Source of the DNA: Conchocele bisecta
Lineage: Eukaryota; Mollusca; Bivalvia; Lucinida; Thyasiridae
DNA: 64,000 nucleotides
Assembly: GCA_029237695.1 (NCBI GenBank)
Contig: CM055271.1
Location: 80,115,488 to 80,179,487, forward strand
Direction of reading: 5' to 3'
Position 1 is the first letter of the stretch. Each line of letters opens with the position of its first letter. Both the position numbers and the translations under genes were made by a program. Below, in pieces: positions 11,236-23,531 of this stretch. The notes under the pieces are model-generated. The model was not told where the DNA came from, searched no databases, and saw only the letters and a list, made by a program, of their open reading frames with translations.

Positions 11236-12094
11236 ATATATTGTGTGACCGAAACCACAAAGAACGGAATATGAGACGAGTCATGTAATTGTGTACCGAA
11301 GACGATGTGCGGTTTTTAAAAACAACTATTTACAGAAACTTTTGCATTTATGTAAATGACGTACATTGTATAAGTGACGTAATTGTCTATTCCGCATTGG
11401 TTCTAAACAGTTCGTTAAATGTAACTTTCAACTTCATTTACAGACTAAATCATAAAGTTAGTAAATATTTTTCGTGAAAAAAATGCACATCTTCATAGAT
11501 ACAAAATATACTCGTATGTGTGTTACATGTACAACACTGTTCATCGGCATAATTACGAGGCGATAATCCTCGAGCGCTATAGCCAACTAATTAAGAAATA
11601 AAACCATCGGCTGTTGAGTTTACTGGGGTATATATATTTAATTTTGGTATGTTTAAAGTGCGTGGAGTCCGGCGCATAACAAAATAACAAATGTATTGTG
11701 CGTCACAGTAAACGCAACAGCCCATGGTTTTATTACTTATATTTACACTGCATTTTCTGATAGTTCCAAAAATATCAATAACCAAATATGGCGCTAAAAT
11801 TAAGAATAATATGGATTTACGTCAGTTTGTCGCAATTCATGGAACAGCGACGTTGCCGGTCAATAGCGTGCAGTTATTGACAACCTCGATGGAAATTAAT
11901 GAAGTCAAACGGACTTTAGCTAATCAACAACATGGCGCGACGTCACGTGGGTCTAATGTATTGTACTGGGATATAAACGCAATACGTTGAATGGGCGTTT
12001 GCATTATGCATTTATGGACAGTGTAAATATCGTGATGTAATTCACTTAGCCCATCATATACGGAGTCCTGCAGTGACGTAGAATTCTCTTTTTT

Positions 12095-12405
12095 ATTAAT
12101 TCGTTCCCACGAAATAACAATGTGTTCCCTCAATTTAACAATTCGTTTCCACGAATTAACAATTCGTCCCTCAATTTAACAATTCGTTCCCACGAAATAA
12201 CAATTCGTTCCTACATGGGAACGAATTGTTATATCGTGGGAATGAATTGTTAATTCGATGAAACAAATTGTTAAATTGAGGGAACGAATTGTCGTTAAAT
12301 TCGAGGGAACGAATTGTTATATCGTGGGAACGAATTGTTAATTCGAGAGAATGAATTGTTAAATTGAGGGAACTAATTGTTATTTCGTGGGAACGAATTA
12401 ATAAA
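12095..12405. repeat. Palindromic tandem array of AATTCGTTCCCACGAAATAAC-type units
   Basis: About 20-bp units (AACAATTCGTTCCCACGAAT, AACAATTCGTTCCCTCAATT) run in one orientation to about 12215, then in the other orientation to about 12400. The whole is a large interrupted palindrome. The right-arm counterpart at 31575-31745 is shorter. Confidence 0.85.
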
Positions 12406-12431
12406 AAAAATCCATGTCCCCTGTGGGGCTC

Positions 12432-12600
12432 CGTAATCATCAACATTTGCCATGTACTCTGTAAACATTTGCCATGTACTCTGTACACATTTGCCATGTA
12501 CTCTGTAAACATTTGCCTGTAAACATTTGCCATGTACTCTGTAAACATTTGCCATTGCATGTACTCTGTGAAGATTTGCCATGTACTCTGTAAACGCAGC
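12432..12600. repeat. 22-bp VNTR (CATTTGCCATGTACTCTGTAAA)
   Basis: About seven copies of an AACATTTGCCATGTACTCTG unit, some interrupted. The right arm has only about one unit (near 31515-31545), so this expanded or was lost after the arms separated. Confidence 0.85.
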
Positions 12601-12619
12601 TGTGTCGGGTGAAATGGGG

Positions 12620-12722
12620 CTTACAGTGTACGGAATTACAGTGTACGGAATTACAGTGTACGGAATTACGGAATTACAGTGTACGGAATTACAGTGTACG
12701 GAATTACAGTGTACGGAATTTA
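12620..12722. repeat. 15-bp VNTR (ACAGTGTACGGAATT)
   Basis: Six to seven near-perfect copies, present only in the left arm. The right arm reads straight from AAATTCTGTAAGCCCC to the neighbouring sequence at about 31480-31500. Confidence 0.85.
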
Positions 12723-13504
12723 CGACCCGTGTAGATCCTAATCAAGTAACGTCTTCCTGTCGACTGTTCACGATATACATGTGTATTTCTTGTTAGAAGC
12801 ATTATGTGAGTTTCATTGATTGAATGGCGAACAGTGCAGATCCTATTTATATTAATCAGACTGTGCGGATGCACATGCTGATCCCGATCTACACTGCTCG
12901 CAAAACCGATACGCCCAATCCCCAGTCACAGCCACATATACATAGGCACAGCTCGCGAACGTGTCAATGGGATGATTCAGGACTTTAGCAGGCAACATGC
13001 ACTGTATTGACCGAATATATCTGACTGATAACATATTGTTGTATCAGCACAAACGTCTGGGTTACAGCGAAGTGAAAATATATGACTTTCCATTGATTCG
13101 GATGACGTCACTGACGTTACCGAATGACAACAGTAATAATGACGCAACGTAAACAAGTCCGCGTTCTGTGCATAGATAACGACGTCATATGTGGTCATTT
13201 CCGAGCATAAAACCTTACCTGATATATAAAATACCGTCTTTTTGATATCAAGTTTATGAGGCTCGGCAAGCCTCAGAATTCCTACGCGTTTCCTAGCCTT
13301 GTCGGATAAACTTGATAGCAAAAGACGATAGCCTGGTATTCTCTATTTACGACATGTACTCCTATAGTTCTTACATTAGGATAATACCTCTTTCCATTGA
13401 ATAACACATGTACACATGTACAGTAGCAGTAAAGTTTATGAGTCATCATTTGCCTTTCGGAGTGTTCTAACACTGCCTGTACTCTTCGAACTGTTGCATA
13501 TATA

Positions 13505-14165
13505 TTTTGTTTACGCTCCCCGAAAAAAAAATTCGGGGAGCATATAGTTACCGCTTTGTCCGGCGCCCAAGTTTTACGTAAACGTTTTTCAAATTGCTAT
13601 ATCTCTGTGAGTGCTGGGGATATCAACTTGAAACATCATATACACATTGATCACCATCCATATTTTCATTGTATACCCTACCCATTCTGCCACGAAGCCC
13701 AACGTCAAGGTCAAGTTTTAAGTTAAATGTTTTCAAATTGCTATAACTCGCTTGCGATATCAACTTGAAACTTCATCATACGCATTTATCTCAAGGTTAA
13801 ACTTAAGCTTACGTTAACGGTTTTCAAATTGCTATGTCTCTGTGACTACTTGGGATGTCAACTTGAAACTTCATATGCACATTGATCCCCATCCATATTT
13901 GCATTGTATATACTACCCATGCGGCCCTGGAGCCCAATGTCAAGGTCAAATGACTTTATACTTTTTTTTAAAGTTTTACGTTGCAGTTTTTCAAATTGCT
14001 ATATCTCTGTGACCGCTTGTGATATCAACTTAAAACATAACATACGCATTGATCACCATTTATTGTGCTTAATAAGAATACTAGGCCAATACCCAGGATC
14101 AAGGACTTTGAATTTCAATCCAGGCGTCATCGCGGAGGATTTGTCGGATTTGCCGACCATCTAGT
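13505..14165. repeat. Block of about 150-bp tandem repeats with a terminal hairpin
   Basis: Opens with a hairpin GCTCCCCGAA(A)n TTCGGGGAGC at about 13517-13542, then about four diverged units containing TTTTCAAATTGCTATATCTC, GATATCAACTTGAAAC and ATTGATCACCATCCATATTT. The right-arm counterpart is 29970-30690, ending in the same hairpin. Short open frames here are not convincing genes. Confidence 0.75.
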
Positions 14166-14266
14166 TAATATTGGTACTCATCCGGCGGAACATATGAATG
14201 TGTATTGCATTGTTTCCTATGTTCTATAGACTAAAGTCCGTATGTTATAACAATTACATTATATAT

Positions 14267-14709
14267 CAAGGTGTATGATCACGTGGCTACAACAACAACA
14301 ACAAGTACTGAAACTTCCAGAAGTCCTCCTATTCAAAGTACGCATTCTTTAATTTTCTCATTATTATGTAACGGATCTTGATGAGATATGGCGCATCAAA
14401 CGCGTCTTGTTAAGCTGCATTTGGTTGTCTCGGTACTTGGCCCAAACATCTGTCGTTTTTGCGAATAATCGATTTCCGTGTCTACTGACACGGAACTCGA
14501 TTCTTCGCAAAAACGAAATAACTATGTGCCGGACTCCCGGACCGGGACCACCAAATGCAGCCCATGAAGACGCATATCCTGCGCCATATTTCATCAAAAT
14601 CCATTGCTTATTAAGCAAAATATCAAATAATACTTACTTTGGAGTGGGCGCGCTTTCAACACTTTCAGCCATTGTTGTTGTTGTTGTAACCACGTGATCA
14701 TGTATCTTG
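14267..14709. mobile_element. Palindromic MITE, CAAGGTG family, copy 3
   Basis: Terminal CAAGGTGTATGATCACGTGG and inverse, (CAA)n/(TTG)n subterminal, with an inner hairpin GAATAATCGATTTCCGTGTC / GACACGGAACTCGATTCTTC around 14462-14510. The right-arm partner is 29426-29866. Confidence 0.75.
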
Positions 14710-15139
14710 GATATAGACACCATAAAATGTTCAATATTGCTCCATATAAATCATTTTAAATAAAGTTGACCCTTGTGAGACCGCTTGGTGTGCGCTGACT
14801 ATGGTACATACATTACATGTAACACAATTAGCACGTGCAACCTATAAACAATGCAAACACAATACTTTTTCGAGAATGTTAAATGTTATCAAAATTTAAT
14901 AATGAGCATATTTCGTAAAATTTGGTCAAATATTTATTTCATTTTGAAAACAATATTGACAATTTAATGGGAGACAAGAGGTGGCCACGGAGCAGTCGAA
15001 AAACGAACAATGTTGAAATGACTCTGTAACTGGTTATGTAGCTTGGAAATGATCTAACTAAGAAAACAAAAGTTTAATATTGAAAATCGGTCTACTATTT
15101 CAGAAATTGAAAAAACAAATCCCCATGTTAAATACCCAT

Positions 15140-16690
15140 ATACATCTTCATTCGGTTGGGCAAGGTATTGTCCAGAATGTCCGTTTGTTTACAGGTTCCA
15201 ATGACGGTTGGGCCAGGTATTGTCCAGAATGTCCGTTTGTTTACAGGTTCCATTGACTGTCGGGCCAGTTATTGTCTAGTATGTCCGTTTGTTTTCAGGT
15301 TACATTGACGGTTGGGCCAGGTATTGTCTAGAATTTCAGTTTGTTTACGGGTTCCATTGACGGTTGGGCAAGGTATTGTCTAGAATTTCAGTTTGTTTAC
15401 GGGTTCCATTGACGGTTGGGCCAGGTATTGTCTAGAATTTCAGTTTGTTTACGGGTTCCATTGACGGTTGGGCAATGTATTGTCTAGAATATCCGTTCGT
15501 TTAGAGGTTCCCATTGACGGTTGGGCCAGGTATTGTCTAGACTGTCCGTTTGTTTTCAGGTTACATTGACGGTTGGGCCAGGTATTGTCTAGAATTTCCG
15601 TTTGTTTTCAGGTTACATTGACGGTTGGGCCAGGTATTGTCTAGAATGTCCGTTTGTTTACAGGTTACATTGACAGTTGGGCAAGGTGTTGTCTAGAATG
15701 TCTGTTTGTTTACAGGTTACATTGACGGTTGGGCCAGGTATTGTCTAGAATGTCCGTTTGTTTTCAGGTTTTATTGACGGTTGGGCCAGGTATTGTCTAG
15801 AATGTCTGTTTGTTTACAGGTTACATTGACAGTTGGGCCAGGTATTGTCTAGAATGTCTGTTTGCTTACAGGTTACATTGACAGTTGGGCCAGGTATTGT
15901 CTAGAATGTCTGTTTGTTTACAGGTTACATTGACAGTTGGGCAAGGTATTGTCTAGAATGTCAGTTTGTTTTCAGGTTACATTGACAGTTGGGCCAGGTA
16001 TTGTCTAGAATGTCTGTTTGTTTACAGGTTACATTGATGGTTGGGCCAGGTATTGTCTAGAATGTCCGTTTGTTTTCAGGTTACATTGACAGTTGGGCCA
16101 GGTATTGTCTAGAATGTCTGTTTGTTTACAGGTTACATTGACGGTTTAGCCATGTATTGTCTAGAATATCCGTTTGTTTTCAGGTTACATTGACAGTTGG
16201 GCCAGGTATTGTCTTGTCTAGAATTTCAGTTTGTTTATGGGTTCAATTGGCGGTTGGGCAAGGTATTGTCTAGAATATCCGTTTGTTTAGAGGTTCCCAT
16301 TGACGGTTGGGCAAGGTATTGTCTAGACTGTCCGTTTGTTTTCAGGTTACATTGACGGTCGGGCCATGTATTGTCTAGAATTTCAGTTTGTTTACGGGTT
16401 CCATTGGCGGTTGGGCAAGGTATTGTCTAACATATCCTTTTGTTTAGAGGTTCCCATTGACGGTTGGGCCAGGTATTGTCTAGACTGTCCGTTTGTTTTC
16501 AGGTTCCATTGACGGTTGGGCCAGGTATTGTCTACAATGTCCGTTTGTTTACAGGTTCCATTTACGGTTGGGTCAGGTATCGTCTATAATTTCCGTTTGT
16601 TAACAAGATCTATTGACTGTTGGGCCAGGTATGATCTACAATGTCCGTTTATTTCACAGGTTACATTGACGGTTGGAAGGGAGTGATGCC
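15140..16690. repeat. 52-bp minisatellite, about 29 copies
   Basis: Unit of about 52 bp containing TTGACGGTTGGGCCAGGTAT, then TGTCTAGAATGTCCGTTTGT and TTACAGGTT. The right arm has about seven copies (28850-29215). Adjacent units share variants, as expected for tandem expansion. Confidence 0.9.
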
Positions 16691-18015
16691 GATCGACATT
16701 CAGGAACGGGTTACCGCGATAGTGCAGCAAAGGCTCGGTTACACCGATCTCTCATTCTAAACCGTGTCATGTTATTTGTGTCGACAATCGGCAAAGTATT
16801 CTCTATGGGAATTTAACATGGGGAACAAAAAGGATGATAACCTGGAGGAGGAGTCGACAAACGAAAAAGTTTGGAAATTGATTCTGAAACATAGCTAGAT
16901 AGCTTGTAAATTGGAAATGATCTAACTAAGAAAACAAAAGTTACATTTTTAAAATCGGTCCACTATTTCTGATATTAGAAAAAATTATCCATGTTAAATC
17001 CCCATAGACATCTTCACTCTGCGAAGATGTCTATGGGGATTGAACATGTAGAAATTGTCTTTTTTGCAATCAAATCAATATTGAACCAAATTTAATGAAA
17101 TAAAAAGGAGGCTCATTCTTAAATTTTGCTAAAAGTTAATATTATCGAAAGAAATAATCTTTTTGCATTGTTTATATGGCCGTTCAATTTGGGCACGTTT
17201 CGTGAAACAGAGAGTAGTGATAACTTATTACTTACACAAGCAAATAAATGCTCGTCTGTGCGTTCACCTAGAACATAATGTATCTGAGATACCACTTTAT
17301 AATAAAATAAATATATTTGTATTTAATGCAGATACATGTAGTGAACTATGGTAAACAAAATGCCGCCCTGTGTTCCCGGTAGTACGTTCTACGCGCCACA
17401 GCATTGGTGTTTAAAGTATGTATAATGCGCCGACCGAGCCATTCATGAACTCTATATGTTACAGAACACTGGATTGGCCAATTCAATTCCAGCCTGTGGC
17501 TGTACTGTAAGTAGGCAAATCCTCCTTTTTAACAATAACTGCCTTGTTGGATGTTTTTTTTTTTTTTTTTTTTTTTGGATGACATTCAACAATCCAGATA
17601 TAACCGGCCCTGCCTAATATCCAGCCGCCGGCTGTCACTATGTCAATCCGAAACGCATCCTGAAATGAGAATGGCTCGGGCTAGGTTTTCGTATTTTTGT
17701 ACATTGTTGCATTGCATATAGTTTAAATAATGATGAATACAGTATTTTAAACACCCGAAAAGGGGCCGTTTGTGTTGTTAGCTGGAACGTATGCATTGGA
17801 GCTGCTTTCCTAGTGTGCTAACTATTTTATCAGAATATATCGGACACGGAATATTGTGATCTATTAAATAATAGTTTGACTACATATAATTATATTTTAA
17901 ATTGTATGATAATCACATTTTCATCATTTAATCGTCGTGTTTTAGCTCGACTATTCGAAGAATATTTAGAGCTTATTAAGTCACCCCGGCGTCGGCGTCG
18001 GCGGCGGCGTCACGC

Positions 18016-19225
18016 CTTGGTTAAGGTTTTAGTCAAGCTTGTATATGGAATACTCCTGGCCCTACACCCACCATACTTGGACAACTTCATCTCCTAGTGA
18101 TGTACATCAACAACCCCTGACCTATATTTGACATTGACCTACATTTAACCTTGATTTACTTAGTTAATTCCCCTTGGTTAAGGTTTTTAGTCAACCTTGG
18201 TTAAGATTTTTAGTCAAGCTTGTAGATGGAATACTATTGTGCATACAGACACCATACTTGGACAAGCTTTTTTCATAGGGATGTACACCAATAACCCCTG
18301 ATCTATATTTGACCTTCACTTACATTTCCTCTTAAAATTATTTAGTTAATTCCCCTTGGTTAACGTTTTTAGTCAACCTTGGTTAAGGTTTTTAGTCAAG
18401 CTTGTAGATGGAATACTCCTGGCCCTACACCAACCATATTTGGACAACTTCGTCTCCTATTGATGTACATCAACAACTCCTGACCTACATTTAACCTTGA
18501 ATTACTCAGTTAATTCCCCTTGGTTAAGGTTTTTAGTCAACCTTGGTTAAGCTTTTTAGTCAAGCTTGTAGATCCTTTTCTCATGGGGATGTACATCAAT
18601 AACCCCTGATCTATATTTGACCTTGACCTACATTTCCTTTTGAATTACTTACTTAATTCCCCTTGGTTAAGGTTGTTAGTCAACCTTGGTTAAGGTTTTT
18701 AGTCAAGCTTGTAGATGGAATACTTTTGTGCATACAAACACCATACTTGGATAACTTTTTCTCATAGGGATGTACATCAATAACCCCTGACCTATATTTT
18801 ACCTTGACCTACATTTAACCTTGAATTACTTAGTTATTTCCCCTTGGTTAAGGTTTGTACTCAAACTTGCTTAAGGTTTATAGTCAAGCTTCTACATGGA
18901 ATACTCCTGGGCCTACAGCAGCCATACTTGGACAACTTCATCTCCTAGTGATGTACACCAATAATCCCTGACCTATATTTGACCTTGACCAGCTTTTACC
19001 CTTGGATTACTTAGTTATTTCCCCTTGGTTAAGGTTTTTAGTCAAGCTTCTATATGGAATACTCCTGGGCCTACAGCAGCCATACTTGGAAAACTTCATC
19101 TCCTAGTGATGTACATCCATATCCCCAGACCTATATCTGGCATTGACCTACATTTAACCTTGAATTACTTAGTTAATTTCCCGTGGTTAAGGCTTTTAGT
19201 CAACCTTGGTTAAGGTTTTTATGCG
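18016..19225. repeat. Tandem repeat of about 155-185 bp
   Basis: Irregular units containing CCTTGGTTAAGGTTTTTAGT, CAAGCTTGTAGATGGAATAC, CATACTTGGACAACTTC and GATGTACATCAA. Preceded by a (GGCGTC)n tract at 17985-18015. The right-arm counterpart is 26455-27530, followed by (GCCGAC)n at 27537-27573. Confidence 0.85.
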
Positions 19226-19903
19226 GGCCGCGGCCCCCTTGTTTCTCAAGCTATGTGTACATCGACAACCCTCGTAATCGAGCTATGCTGTTCTCATAGA
19301 GCTCTTGATATGCTTTTCCGTTTCATTACCAAAAGACTAGAAGACCTACCCGCAGTCACAGACGACTACATTCACTACTGTCTGTTTCACGAAACTTGCC
19401 CAAATATTACGGCCACATAAACAATGCAAAAACAATATGTATTTCAATAATAATAAATTTTATCCAAAATTTAAGAACGAGCCTTCATTTTATTTCGTGA
19501 AATTTGGTCAGATATTGATTTTATTGCGAAAAATTAATTCTATGGGAATTTAACATAGTGAAAAAAAGACGTGAAGAGGAGGAGTCGAAAAACGAATTTG
19601 TTTGTTAATTGATTCTAGCTAGATTGCTTAGAAATAAGAAAACAAAAGTTACATTTTAAAAATCGGTCCACTACTTCTGAAATTAGAAAAAATATTTTTT
19701 TCGCAATACAATCAATATTGGACAAATTTCAAGAAATAAAAAGTATTTATATAGCCGTAAAATTATTTTTATCACCAAAAACATGCTTTGACAGCACTTT
19801 ATAATAATTTACAACAAGCTTTGACAGCACTTCAGAATAATTTCCATTAATATCATTTGACTATAACAAGTAATTGTCCGCCATTTCTGAAATGTTAAAG
19901 GTA

Positions 19904-20381
19904 TATGCCTACTCAGTAGGCACAACATGTTCTTTATATCAGAGACATCATCTCAGACATTTTCAGGCAAAATAAACATGCATTCACCAATACCCCACGT
20001 ATTGATTGGCATTATTATACACTTGATATCATACGTAACTTTCCAGACTGATATCAGGGGCGATAACCGTATTTCCTTAAAATGTTGACGAATATTACTA
20101 TTATATATACTCTGTATTTATTGTTTGATGTGCAATTATCATAATTTATAATCTGTCGAAAACATTATTTGTACAGGTGACGCATTTAACTAGTATAAAT
20201 AATTAAATATAACATAGCCTGAAAATAGCCTGATACCAACGCGCGTCACTTTCAGTAAAATAAATATTACTAAATGATTATATCTGTATAGCGACCACTC
20301 GTACTATTTAGAACTGGTGGAATAGTGAAACAATTATACACTTATTTAATTACTATTATTTGTGCCTACTGATTGGGCATT
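19904..20381. mobile_element. MITE with TGCCNACTCAGTAGGCACA ends, copy 1
   Basis: Inverted ends ATGCCTACTCAGTAGGCACA and TGTGCCTACTGATTGGGCAT. The interior includes GGGGCGATAACCGTATTTCC. The right-arm partner spans about 25297-25745; another full copy lies at 59780-60133, and a partial one near 35200-35350. Confidence 0.7.
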
Positions 20382-20415
20382 TACCTTTAATGGTGCATGG
20401 AAGAATAGGTTCTGT

Positions 20416-22040
20416 AAATGTAGTGTTTTTATTTTTTGTTTGGCTAACTAATTGTCTCGGACTTCAGCCAGACCTGTGTCACGTAGCCAGAATCGGCACA
20501 ATCGTATATTAACTTTAAGCCGGTATACGGCGATAGTACCTATGCGCTACCCAAAGCAAGTCAATGAGTGTATCTGCTATTGACAAGCCCAGGAAAGTCG
20601 TTCCCTTGTCTACCAATAATAGTGAAATCATAATATATTATTATCAACATACAGTCATACGATCATAGAAAGGGTTTTAACACAACAAATAGGCGTGTAA
20701 TAATATTATACCGACAACTTTATTATGGAAATTTAATATTATAATTCATTTATAACATAAAACTGTCCACATATATGTATTGTGACTCAATAACAAAACA
20801 AAGTTGCATGGCTATATGATAAAAATAAAAAATATGTATTATCAGCCAGTGTAATTGCCAAGCTCTGTGCATGAATTATATTAGGTTCCCATAGCAACCA
20901 CTCAACAACACATGCACAAAACAAACCAAAACCACTTCGCTGCCAATATCATATTTGTCACATGAGGTATTGAGTACAATAATTTAAATTACATTTCTAG
21001 TTGTAAAACAAAACATCACAAAAGTGAACACATAACGCAACTGTTCCAAATATGTATAATAGGGTGTATTATAGATAAAATTAGTTACTATATTATGTTT
21101 AAAAGTGGCATAACCAGTAAATTACGGTGGTACAATGCCATGTGAACAAATAATAATGGTTAAAGATGGTCAATCGAAGTTAGTATTAGAAAATGTATAA
21201 TGTTAGCAGGAGTTGCATGTTGTATTGTCAACATTTACGGTGAGTAGTATTGTAAATTAGCATACTGTATATCAGGTGGTTAGGATTGAAATAGGTTTTA
21301 AATTCTGGAACAATCACGTTACTTACTCACATCATAGATTAGAATATATTGTATGTTACAATAATATAATGTCAAAATAATATAAACTTCACTTCTGTTG
21401 CTTCTGTGTTCATGGTAAAGGTCAGAAATTCCTATGTAAAGGAGAACATTTCTCACATAACATAGCCAAATTTGAAATATCGTACAATATCACAATATAT
21501 GGTAATATTATGTTGAGAACAATAACATATACATATATGTATACGGTTTTGTCCTTGGGGGACAAAAATGGCGTGTTAAACGTTTTATACGTGCACGAAC
21601 CCTCCACGCCACCGTAAGAAGATATTAACATTAGTATGCAGGTGTAGTGAAAAGTTTTTAATGTACCATGATCACACTGAATCAGTTACAAATCACCAGA
21701 AGTTAGAAATAAAACCGGTTACATTGTAAATAATACAATTACATTGTAAATAATCCAAACAAGTGCAAAACTATTTGTTTCTAATGTTAAGATAAATGAA
21801 AAGCATCAGGATTATGTCAGCGGTCAAATTTAGGGAATCTCCATCAAATAGTTTTGTAATTATAATCCTAGGGATGTATCTAGTACCATAGGTAGTGATA
21901 CGTATAAGAGGACGACTAGCACTCATGTTAGTTATCAGTTAAAAATAGGGATAACCTTAGAGTATGAAAACCGCTAGGGTTAGGTTATCATTCAAAATTA
22001 GGGTTAGGTCAGTAGTCAAAATTAGGGGATCTAGTCAAAA
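20416..22040. mobile_element. 1.6-kb insertion present only in the left arm
   Basis: The right arm reads directly across the junction (CATGTACAGAACCTATTC at about 25259-25276), while the left arm has about 1.6 kb between TAGGTTCTGTA and TGTACATGTACGTGG. No open frame, terminal repeats or poly(A) identify it. A TGTA duplication is possible but ambiguous. Confidence 0.5.
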
Positions 22041-22732
22041 TTTGTACATGTACATGTACGTGGTCAACCGTTTCCATAATTGAGACGGGCAATGAGATTT
22101 TGTACCTTCGGACATCTGCGTAATTTCATTAAATACGTTTAGACAATTTACAATATTTTCCATAAATAAAGTCAAAAGTTGACAAATCTTTCAGATTCCG
22201 CATGTACTCTGAAAATTGTGTTAACTTCTGACGTCATTTACGGAAAATATTGTAAATTTTGTAAACGTATTTCATGAAATTACGCAGATGTCCGAAGGTA
22301 CAGATGCGTGTGTAAATATAGTGTCAAGTCTCACGATTTGCGTCAAACGAGAACTTTCTACGTTGTTCGGGATACGTGACATACGTGGTTATTTCTCTGC
22401 AGATAATTGGGAAGCCTCATTAATGCCAAGCATTTCTTGCAGTGCAACAGGATATGTTGATGTAAAACATATGGGCAGTTGGCAAGTATGACGAGTACAG
22501 TATCCAGAAACTGACGATGATGCGTTCCCTGGCGTGTATTCTATCAAATATAATGAGAACGTACTGGCACCGGAATGTTGCAATGTCTTAGTCTACGACA
22601 CGTCTTTCACAGTTGCCGGGAAAACATAACTACTTCAAGAAAATGATTTTTATTCGTGGTATTCCTCTTTAGATTAGGGTGGTTGTAAACTTAAATTATA
22701 TTACTTGGAAACTTGTTTTCAGTAGTACAGTG

Positions 22733-22810
22733 CAACCTCTCTACAACAGCCACCCATGGGAAGACGCAAAACTGGCTGTTGTAGAGAGGTGGCTGTTGTA
22801 GGGAGGTTAA
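22733..22810. repeat. Hairpin MITE (CAGTGCAACCTCTCTACAAC)
   Basis: Starts TACAGTGCAACCTCTCTACA and contains GGCTGTTGTAGAGAGGTGGC. Related copies lie at 24215-24595 and 40798-41145, all with CAGT ends next to TA. Confidence 0.7.
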
Positions 22811-23031
22811 TGATGAATTAAATTTTGTCGTCCGCTGTTTATTTATTTTCTTCGATAATTATCATCAAAAACATGCTTTGGCAACAATGAAAATGATTCT
22901 AAAATGCTGTCAAAACATGTTAAGCTGGACCTCCCAGGGTGTCCGGTTTATAGAGGTGTCACTGTATCATGGATATCTTGATCGTATATTGTGGTATGAT
23001 GTTGGGAAACATGTGTGCAGCGAATGAATGT

Positions 23032-23531
23032 NNNNNNNNNNNNNNNNNNNNNNNNNNNNNNNNNNNNNNNNNNNNNNNNNNNNNNNNNNNNNNNNNNNNN
23101 NNNNNNNNNNNNNNNNNNNNNNNNNNNNNNNNNNNNNNNNNNNNNNNNNNNNNNNNNNNNNNNNNNNNNNNNNNNNNNNNNNNNNNNNNNNNNNNNNNNN
23201 NNNNNNNNNNNNNNNNNNNNNNNNNNNNNNNNNNNNNNNNNNNNNNNNNNNNNNNNNNNNNNNNNNNNNNNNNNNNNNNNNNNNNNNNNNNNNNNNNNNN
23301 NNNNNNNNNNNNNNNNNNNNNNNNNNNNNNNNNNNNNNNNNNNNNNNNNNNNNNNNNNNNNNNNNNNNNNNNNNNNNNNNNNNNNNNNNNNNNNNNNNNN
23401 NNNNNNNNNNNNNNNNNNNNNNNNNNNNNNNNNNNNNNNNNNNNNNNNNNNNNNNNNNNNNNNNNNNNNNNNNNNNNNNNNNNNNNNNNNNNNNNNNNNN
23501 NNNNNNNNNNNNNNNNNNNNNNNNNNNNNNN
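23032..23531. other. Assembly gap of exactly 500 N
   Basis: Unknown sequence. The flanks (22921-23031 and 23532-23642) are reverse complements with about one mismatch, so the gap sits at the centre of a palindrome. A round length of 500 usually marks a scaffold join of unknown size. Open frames running through N are meaningless. Confidence 0.98.

Larger units (their letters stand above)
9088..23031. repeat. Left arm of a giant inverted repeat (about 13.9 kb)
   Basis: Reverse-complement counterpart of 23532-34764, collinear throughout. Anchors: 10027-10209 with 33550-33732, 13904-14164 with 29969-30240, 22389-22583 with 24733-24927. Homology starts abruptly at about 9088 (GTATATAGCAC). Arms differ by substitutions, tandem-repeat copy number and insertions (for example 20416-22040 only here). 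No gene supported inside; stretches not listed separately show only diffuse repeats. Confidence 0.85.

Noticed and set aside
13904..14164. The 86-codon frame in the 150-bp tandem block (also 29969-30301 minus)
   Set aside because: It spans repeated units and is shared only through the arm duplication; no motif.
15140..16690. A CRISPR-like array
   Set aside because: Units are contiguous 52-bp tandem repeats with shared point variants and no unique spacers, in a eukaryotic context.
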